Below are positions 57,477 through 64,000 of a stretch of DNA of 64,000 nt, in pieces. Origin of the DNA: Lantana camara (Eukaryota > Streptophyta > Magnoliopsida > Lamiales > Verbenaceae); contig CM074860.1 of assembly GCA_037501455.1 (NCBI GenBank), positions 41,736,501 through 41,800,500 on the forward strand, given 5' to 3'. The notes beneath the pieces were generated by a model. That model saw nothing but the letters and a program-made list of their open reading frames with translations. It had not been told where the DNA came from and searched no databases. The position numbers and the translations under genes were made by a program. Numbering within the stretch: position 1 is the first letter of the stretch; every line of letters starts with the position of its first letter.

Positions 57477-58074
57477 GAATTGGACGCAACAAGAGGGAGT
57501 GAAACGAGGAGAACTGAAGGAGAAGCCTTCTAAAGCCGTATAAGCTGCAATTGATAAGGTTCAAATCATTCAACAAAGAATGAAAGCGGCTCAAGATAGA
57601 CAGAAAAGCTATGTGGATCGACGGAGAAAGGATCTTCAGTTCGAAGTTGGTGATAGGGTGTTCTTGAAAGCTTCGCCACGAAAAGGATTTTCGAGGATTG
57701 GAAAAGGAGGTAAGTTGAATCCTCGTTACCTGGGTCCGTATGAGATTCTGGAGAAAGTTGGAGATACTGCTTACCGCTTGAATCTACCTCCAAGTTTGAC
57801 GGGAATCCACAACGTATTTCATGTCTCCCAGCTTCGCAAGTATTATCCGGATGAGTCCGAAATCCTACCCGAGGAATAGGTAGAAATTGAGCCTAATCTC
57901 ACCTTCGTTCAGAAACCGGTTAAGATTTTGGATCGAAAATTTCAAGAATTAAGAAACCGGCAAATCCCACTAGTTAAAGTGTTATGGAGAAGTGATAAAA
58001 CAGAAGAGGCTACGTGGGAGACGGAGGATAAAATGAGAAAGTTTCATCCCAAACTATTTCCAGGCGATCAGTGA
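57477..58074 (+). pseudogene. pol: integrase C-terminus and chromodomain of J, two stops
   Basis: Resumes J pol after element M. GPY/F-like integrase tail: QDRQKSYVDRRRKDL, FEVGDRVFLKASP, GKLNPRYLGPYEILEKVGD, YRLNLPPSLTGIHNVFHVS. Then a chromodomain (about 57880-58060) with LDRKFQELRNRQIPLVKVLW and TWETEDKMRKF, the variant typical of Tekay/Del chromoviruses, thought to guide integration to heterochromatin. Stops TAA 57541 and TAG 57877; natural stop TGA 58072. The TAG falls between integrase and chromodomain. Confidence 0.93.
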
Positions 58075-58107
58075 ATCCGAGGACGGATTCTTTTAAGGGG
58101 GAGAGGT
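58075..58107 (+). promoter_or_regulatory. polypurine tract and hairpin of J
   Basis: The GAATCCGAGGACGGATTC hairpin begins at 58073, overlapping the pol stop, and is followed by TTTTAAGGGGGAGAGGT just before the 3' LTR. Plus-strand DNA synthesis would start here. Confidence 0.88.
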
Positions 58108-59347
58108 TGTGACGCCCCGACTTTTCAGACGTAAAGATTTTGATCCCATTGGAGACGAGGCCAATCCTTGAGGCTTTCGTATCTTCTTTTGTCGGTACAA
58201 GGTAGGTTTCTCTTCTACTTAGATAAAACGACCCGATATATCTCCCTATGTGAAAAGCTTTAAGCCAAAGTAATACGATATAAATATTGAGTCTTTTATC
58301 GAGTAAATGATTACAAACGTATAATCCTTTTTTCTTTTAATATCCTACCGATTGTTTTGGCGAGTATTGATTGATTGATTGCATTGGTTGGGGCCCGGGG
58401 TTCTTGGTGTGAGTGGCTATCCGAGGAAGCATGGGCTGACGGTGATCCCTCACACTAGTTCCCACTATTGAACGACGGTACCGGACCTCTCCAGGAGATT
58501 GGTGGGGAAAGGGAGCTGAGTGCCATCTGGGGAGTCATGTAACCCCTTTTGGCCAATGATTGGGTGGCCAGGTCTTGCAAGCCCGCCCACCAACCCGGAG
58601 AAAGAAGGTGTATATGACCGATTGAATAGAATCGATTGATTGAGCACAAAAGAATGATATGCATGAAAGACTTAATGAATGAATGATTGTTGAATCACAC
58701 GTGGTGTTGGTTGGAGTTGATGCACGCCCACTCGCCGGGCCACTAATGACCTATTGTAAAATTGATCGTTATAATACCTTTCGATGATTCCTCTATTTTA
58801 CCTACTTGGGAACCGTTTCTAAAACCTCGCTTGGGATTATAATTTGCATGTGATTGTTTAAATTCCGTTATATATTATATTTATGCCAATGTTTTATACC
58901 CACCAATCCCTTTTGGACTGAACCCGTTTGGTTTTCAGCTGTTTGGTGCAGGTGTCGAGAGAGCTAGGCGGGAATACGAGTCCTAGGTCTTGCATTCGTC
59001 TCTAGCTCTGTATTTTGGTCTTACACTTGCATCTCACACTTTTGATTATTGTATATGGATATTATTGGAGCGTACACATGTTTTGGGCCGTGATGGCTTG
59101 CATTGATGTATATGAACTATATTTTGGAGCTTGGATGCTCATGGTATATATATGATATGCTTTGTTCGTTTATTGCTTCCGCTTTAATGTGTAATTCTGA
59201 TTTTATGGTTCAAGGGTTAGTCCCGCCTAGCATAGAGTGTGTGTTTGTCCCCGTTCGCTGTGATTTAGCTCGGGTATGGATCGTTCATTTCATATTCGGG
59301 TCGGGTCTTGGTGCGGGGGATGTGACACCTTATGCTCGGGTGTTACA
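58108..59347 (+). mobile_element. 3' LTR of J
   Basis: Same short form as 35926-37166, about 98% identical. It ends GGGTGTTACA followed by the GAACT target duplication (59348-59352). The sequence after that is the remaining end of LTR I. Confidence 0.93.
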
Positions 59348-59352
59348 GAACT

Positions 59353-59370
59353 CTAGAACGGGGTGTCACA
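59353..59370 (-). mobile_element. solo LTR I, remaining 18 bases
   Basis: CTAGAACGGGGTGTCACA is the minus-strand beginning (TGTGACACCCCG) of LTR I, pushed 23 kb from its main part by element J. GAGAA (59371-59375) follows, matching GAGGA at the other end with one change. Confidence 0.85.
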
Positions 59371-59612
59371 GAGAATGTGTATAGATTACCGGGAACTAAA
59401 TCGGATGACTATGAAGAACAAGTATCCGTTACCCCACATTGAGGATTTATTTGATATGTTGCAAGGTTCGGGGTATATTCAAAGTTGGATTTGAGACAAG
59501 GATACTATCAATTGAAAATCCGAGAAGAGGACTTTCCGAAGAAGGGATTCAACACCCGGTATGGACATTATGAGTTAGTAGTGATGCCGTTTGGATTAAC
59601 TAATGCCCCAGC
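59371..59612 (+). pseudogene. pol: RT middle portion of element E
   Basis: Continues E pol after [62 protein letters not shown] one-base deletion near 59470, relative to J, shifts the frame. Stops at CCAGC, the target of solo LTR L. Confidence 0.9.
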
Positions 59613-61421
59613 TGTTGGAAAACATGAATCAGAAAGCAGCGAAAATTTAAAAAATTTCAACAAAAGGATCGAAAACTCGAAATCATGAATCCAAATTCGT
59701 AGAGATTAGAAACTTACTTTTCAATAATCTTTCTTGAAGCATTTCAAGCCGCCTAAGAACGCTCTTCTCGCGGCTTGATCCCCTCGGTAAAGCTCGAATC
59801 TTTAAAACTTCTAATTTGAAGCTCTCTAGAGACAGTCCACCAACTTGACTACAATCTAACTATTAAGGATGCTAGTTCTCTAGTTAGTGTTTAGGCTTAA
59901 CCTAGGGTTTATTTGATCTTGGAGAAAGGATGGTGTTCAACACATGAACCAAAAGAATTCATCAATTACTCTCTAAGGGGAGCTCGAGCTCCCCTATATA
60001 TAGCAAGGGGAGGGGCGGCCGAAACTTAGTCCTATTGGACTAAGGATTTGGTCCCTCTCTCTTATTACTTGATCATCAAGTAATTCCCAACTTTGACTTT
60101 TGAATTCTAATTCAAATCAACTTTTAAGAGAGCTAAAATATCCAAACACCTTTTGGATAATTTTATACTTTATTTATTAATAAATAAATAACTTATTTTA
60201 TCTAATTAATTAATTCGTAATTAATTAAATAGATTAGTTTTCTCCAAAATAAGATTTTCCTTTTTTAATTCAAAAATTAAACCAAAGTCTATTAAATAAC
60301 TTACACATTAATTATTTAATCACATATACATATATATACACGTGGGACGCACGTGTCCCCAAGGACACGTGTCACTCACGTGACCCACACGTGTGATTCA
60401 CACGTGTGGAACCCTCTTGGCTCAATTAACTCGTTTAATCATTTCAAAGCCTCAACACATGTAACCAAGTTGTTATGTGTGACCCTCTAGGTTCTTAATT
60501 CAATTAGCATGTCCCGATTCGACATAACCTTTAAGTAATTGATTCATGTGAGATACAATCCTCCTACTTACTATCTCTCAACCAAGATCTAGGGTAAGGG
60601 AATAATCAGAACCCTAATAATCTGGTCTTAAAGCTAAGTGCATTTCATATCGATTTGATCTCAATCCAAGAAACCCTTTTCTTGATGTCTTGATCTACTG
60701 CCTTGGCCAAGGACTCCATATGGCATATGAATGACTTACACATTAACAGATCACCTTGCAAATGCAAGTGTAGGTCCTTTCTTGTTTCTCATTCAGTTTC
60801 ATAAGTCACTTGTGCAGCCCCAGCATAAGCCTCGAATCAGTTGTCTAAGGCGACACCCTTTAAAGGTTATACCTAAGACTACAGAGTTAACTCATAAAGT
60901 GACATGGAACCTCAAGTCTAAGGATCAATTAATCACATCAATAACTCATATGAATGACTTACACAATAACAGGAATGTTCTCACATGGGGCACCTCAGTG
61001 AACTTACTTATGGAAGTAAGCACCCTCATGTATCACGCACGTATCAACTATACACTTTGCACCTCTATGAAACAAGGTGGTCCTTCTTAAGGGCGTGATC
61101 CCATAAGCAAGCCTTAAAGGAGTCAGGTTGACACTCCCACTGTCTGTAGGACTCATCGGCTTGGAGTATTTTTTTTTAATCATGACTTATGTGATATAGG
61201 GCTCGTTTCATGAACCATTTCACCTAAATGGTAGAGTCCTAAAGTCATCAGGATTAGGGGAGTTCTCATACATGCACAGCTAAAGTAAACACATACCAAA
61301 TAAGAGCATATAAAGAAGTGTTGTCTTAATTCGTTATTTTATTCAAAGATTGTCTGTGATCACAATAAGGAAAAGTACAAAGCGGATATACAATTGGCTT
61401 TCTAGGGCACTATTCCTAACA
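59613..61421 (-). mobile_element. solo LTR L (copia, M family), TSD CCAGC
   Basis: Minus-strand LTR from TGTTAGGAATAG (61421) to TTTTCCAACA (59613), 1.81 kb, between perfect CCAGC duplications (59608-59612, 61422-61426). It shows the unrearranged order of the M 3' LTR, but lacks about 0.45 kb of it. Six G-boxes at 60339-60406, and TATA CTATATATAG (59994-60003) beside the 18-bp perfect palindrome GGGGAGCTCGAGCTCCCC. Confidence 0.93.
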
Positions 61422-61426
61422 CCAGC

Positions 61427-62197
61427 TGTATTCATGGATATGATGCATCGAATTTTTCGTCCCTATCGTGGCAAGTTTGTGGTAATCTTTATCGATGATA
61501 TTCTTGTTTATTCGAGGACTCCGGAAGATCATGCTTGACATCTCAAAATTGTGTTGGACACCTTAAGAGAACACCGGTTATATGCTAAGTTTAGCAAATG
61601 TGAGTTTTGGATTGATCGGGTCGCTTTTCTAGTCACATTGTCTCGAGTAGAGGTCTAGAAGTAGATCCTTCGAAGATTGCGACAGTTACTTGGTGGCAAA
61701 GTCGGAAGAATGCCTCAGAGATAAGAAGTTGCTTGGGTCTAGCTGGCTATTATCGAAGATTCATACAGGACTTTTCAAAGATAGCTGATCCTTTGACCCG
61801 ATTGACTAAGGAAGAGGTAAAATTTGAGTGGGATGAGGCATGTGAGGCGAGCTTCCAGCTCTTAAAAGAGAAGTTGACAACTGCACCCGTGTTAGCACTT
61901 CCCGAAGGTACAGAAGGATATACAATTTACACGGATGCCTAAAAGGAGGGTTTGGGATGTGTTTTGATACAGAATGGAAAAGTGATTGCCTACACCTCAA
62001 GGAAACTGAAGGAGCATGAACAGAATTACCCCACTCATGATCTCGAATTAGCAGTGGGGATCTTTGATTTATGTAAGTGGAGACATTATCTCAATGGAAT
62101 TTCCTTCGAGATCTTTTCCGACTACAAGAGTCTCCAGTATTTATTCTCTCAAACGGATTTGAACAAGAGACAAAGGCGTTGGATGGAAATTCTTGCA
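61427..62197 (+). pseudogene. pol: RT end and RNase H of element E
   Basis: [28 protein letters not shown] (catalytic Asp pair kept), then RNase H with [29 protein letters not shown]. Breaks: TGA after EDHA, a one-base deletion near 61632 (FLVTLSR in place of the GH of J), and TAA in the YTDA motif. Code ends at about 62197 (WMEILA), where it joins the middle of an LTR; the whole integrase and chromodomain are deleted. Confidence 0.9.
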
Positions 62198-63627
62198 TTT
62201 TTGCTCTTTCTCGTGACTTTGCTCTGTTTACTGCGTTTTTTTTTTGCTACTAACCCAAATCCACCGGGGTGGATTTTTCCTTTTGGAAAAATCCATGTGG
62301 GTGGATTTGAGGCAGTACAGTTTCTGACCATAATCCATGGGGGTGGATTCTGTCCAACCGGTCCCCGTTACTCCGGTTCCGTTTTTCTTGTTTTTCTTCG
62401 CTTGTTTATGATTCTTTTGCTTTATTAACATGTATTATTATGTGTTATGATTAATGTATCAAGTTTATGACTCGTTTTAATATGATTTGTGTAAGTTATG
62501 AAATGATTGAATGTGTAACCTTCAAGTATGGAACGTTTTGAATGAATTACTTGTTTATATGGCATCATAACATGATTTCACTTCTTATGCACCTCATATC
62601 ATGTGCATAGCATTGTCGTGCATCATATTTGGTCATATTGAGTCTCACTTCACTCTCTTTTGCACAGATCTGAGTTTGGTCGGAGACGAGGGCGATCCTT
62701 AAGACTCTTCCTCTTCTTCTTTTGCCTTTTTGAGGTGGGTTTCTCTTCCAATAGATATGATGACCCTATATATATCCCTTATGTGAAATGTTTTAAGCTA
62801 AGACAGTATATCTAGATATAGAGTCTTTTCTCAAGTAAATGATTGCAAACGTATGCCTTCCTTTTATGAATCCTACCTATGAATTTAGCGAGAGCATGTT
62901 ATAAACATGGGCCCAGGGACTTAGTACATGTGGCTATCCAGGGAGGCAAGGGCCGACGGTGATCCCATGTACTAGTTCCAACCATGAACTATGATGAAAC
63001 CGACCTAGTAAGGAGTTTTAGCAAGGAAGGGGAATCGGGCTTTTGAGGATTCATGTACCTCACTAGCCACCATGCATGGGCGGCTGGGTCTTGCAAGCCC
63101 GTCCACCACCCGGAGAAAAAAGGTGTATATGTATGATTATGATCATGTATGAGCACAAAAGACTTATGTGTGTGATAATGAATAAATAATGTTATGATTA
63201 CACAAGGAGTTGGTTGGAGATTATGCACGCCTACTCGCCGGGCCATGAAACCCTATGAATGATTATGAATAAATATGATAATTTTAATCCCGCTGATGTC
63301 TTCTTGGCTTTGCCCGCTTGGGAAATTCTTACCAAACTTCACACGGGATTAAGGCATGCATGAATGTGTTTGAATTTCCGCGATATTATAATATATGCCC
63401 TATTTTTTTTTTATACCCACCAGTCTCCTTTAGACTGAACCCGGTTTGTTTTCAGTTGTTTTAGGCAGGTGATAGGAGGAGCTAGGTGGGAATTCGAGTC
63501 ATGTGCTTGAGTCTTGTATTCGTGTCTAGATTTTTTCTTTTAGGGCTTGCATACACTCATCTTATTTTGTATTATGGTTATGTATTAGAGCGTGTTATGT
63601 TTTGATTAGGCCATGATGGTTGTTGAT
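62198..63627 (+). mobile_element. LTR E, 3' copy, left part deleted
   Basis: From about 63225 it is about 95% identical to 23093-23500 of the E 5' LTR. There is no LTR start or polypurine tract at 62198: a deletion joined RNase H code to the LTR interior. Modules: palindromes 62257-62349, TTTTGCACAG (62668), TTTGAG/GTGGGT near 62733, CTGAA branch-like site near 63437, GGCAG acceptor near 63470. Interrupted at 63628 by LTR N. Confidence 0.85.
62257..62349 (+). repeat. palindrome cluster of LTR E
   Basis: AAATCCACCGGGGTGGATTT (62257-62276, perfect 9-bp arms), GGATTTTTCC and GGAAAAATCC arms (62271-62294), AAATCCATGTGGGTGGATTT (62289-62308) and AATCCATGGGGGTGGATT (62332-62349). The arms AAATCCA...TGGATTT are specific to this family. 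Confidence 0.82.
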
Positions 63628-64000
63628 TGTAACGCCCCAACTCTTCAAGTAGTTCAGGTATGAATTATGTGAGAATTACATGCGTATTTTATTTATTTTA
63701 ATTACGTTATTAATATTTTTATTTTATATTATATGAAATTAATGAAATATTTAATTATTTGAAAGTAGTTGAATTTGAATTTATATGAATTTTGAACTAT
63801 TTGCGTTTAGATGAATTGTTTGGCTTGCCGTTTCTACGTGAAATGAATTCGAAACTTCGTGCAAATTTAATATGTTGGAGTTATATGTGTTATGAATATG
63901 GTTTTATGCTAGTTTCTTATTTTTGGATTCGTTTGATTGAGTTTTGGAATTTATTTTGTTTGTAGAATCCAAAACGGGGGCTAATGAGCAATTAGCGCAC
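63628..64000 (+). mobile_element. LTR N, beginning only (runs off the window)
   Basis: TGTAACGCCCCAACTC starts at 63628 within LTR E, with TTGAT (63623-63627) as the expected left target duplication. The last bases (about 63960-64000) are the start of the shared module seen in LTRs B, C, A and H (AAAACGGGGGCTAATGAGCA, then AGCGCAC). Confidence 0.8.

Larger units (their letters stand above)
35926..59347 (+). mobile_element. element J: near-complete Tekay-type gypsy retrotransposon
   Basis: LTR-PBS-gag-PR-RT-RH-INT-chromodomain-PPT-LTR, inserted in solo LTR I with perfect TSD GAACT (35921-35925, 59348-59352). It is stretched to 23.4 kb by a TRIM, solo LTR K and element M; without them it is about 7.26 kb. 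The order of domains and the C-terminal chromodomain place it in the chromovirus Tekay/Del clade. Six in-frame stops, no clear frameshift: 37417, 38143, 46671, 46935, 57541, 57877. The LTRs differ at about 27 of 1240 positions by eye, nearly all transitions. It can no longer make a full polyprotein. Confidence 0.95.

Noticed and set aside
58000..58060. Host chromodomain (HP1-like) gene
   Set aside because: It is in frame with integrase of element J and followed by polypurine tract and LTR; it is part of pol.

Overview
The window is a gene-free stretch of plant nuclear DNA built almost entirely of nested LTR retrotransposons. The evidence is Ty3/gypsy elements with a C-terminal chromodomain (Tekay/Del type), a Ty1/copia element, small non-autonomous LTR elements (TRIM/SMART-like), tRNA-Met primer sites (TGGTATCAGAGC) and 5-bp target-site duplications (TSDs). 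An angiosperm, probably a eudicot with a large genome, fits best; I cannot name the species. I found no host gene, rRNA or functional tRNA gene. Most open frames are either pieces of gag-pol or chance frames in LTRs.

Left third (1-22117). A decayed gypsy element 'A' has a 5' LTR part at 1-2678, a non-coding interior, and a 3' LTR whose start is at 13251 and whose remainder is 18176-21652. It carries a solo LTR (B, 3114-6894, TSD GTAAA), a palindromic minisatellite (9185-9404), an LTR 'C' (9568-13211) and an inverted duplication with arms of about 2.2-2.3 kb (11327-16067) centred on an AT-rich repeat 'P' with a tRNA-like head. A TRIM-type LTR sits in the AT-rich part. Element A ends inside an older pol fragment 'O' (21653-22117).

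Right two thirds (22118-64000). Element 'E' (5' LTR 22118-25418, gag 25630-26957, pol pieces at 32799-33363, 59371-59612 and 61427-62197, truncated 3' LTR from 62198) is split by later insertions. Inside E pol is minus-strand LTR 'G' (26958-28080 and about 32510-32798; TSD AATCA), and inside G a truncated element 'H' (LTR 28081-30962 plus gag). Also in E pol is minus-strand solo LTR 'I' (33364-35925 and 59353-59370). Inside I is the best-preserved element 'J' (35926-59347, TSD GAACT): LTR, gag, protease, RT, RNase H, integrase, chromodomain, LTR, broken by six in-frame stops. Inside J are a TRIM (38534-40737, TSD TGATC), a minus-strand solo LTR 'K' (41874-45347) and a 10.5-kb copia-type element 'M' (47006-57471, TSD GAGTG). 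A solo copia LTR 'L' (59613-61421, TSD CCAGC) and a gypsy LTR 'N' (63628 to the end) complete the stack. The deepest chain is O > E > I > J > K, M or TRIM, five levels, with E > G > H as a side branch.

The most unusual signals are in the gypsy LTRs. (1) Each long LTR family carries, at an equivalent place, a cluster of short GC-rich dyads; the arm sequence differs between families but the symmetry is kept. (2) The same LTRs share a two-intron layout: purine-rich exon then GTAAGT-like donor, AG acceptor, an exon of about 80 nt, AGGTGRG donor, a CTRAY branch-like site in a small hairpin, then TTGCAG. The palindrome clusters always fall in the first putative intron. (3) Element M has LTRs about 99% identical around a badly decayed interior, so it probably moves by borrowed enzymes; its 5' LTR holds an inverted copy of its own promoter, and its U3 carries six G-boxes in 68 bp.
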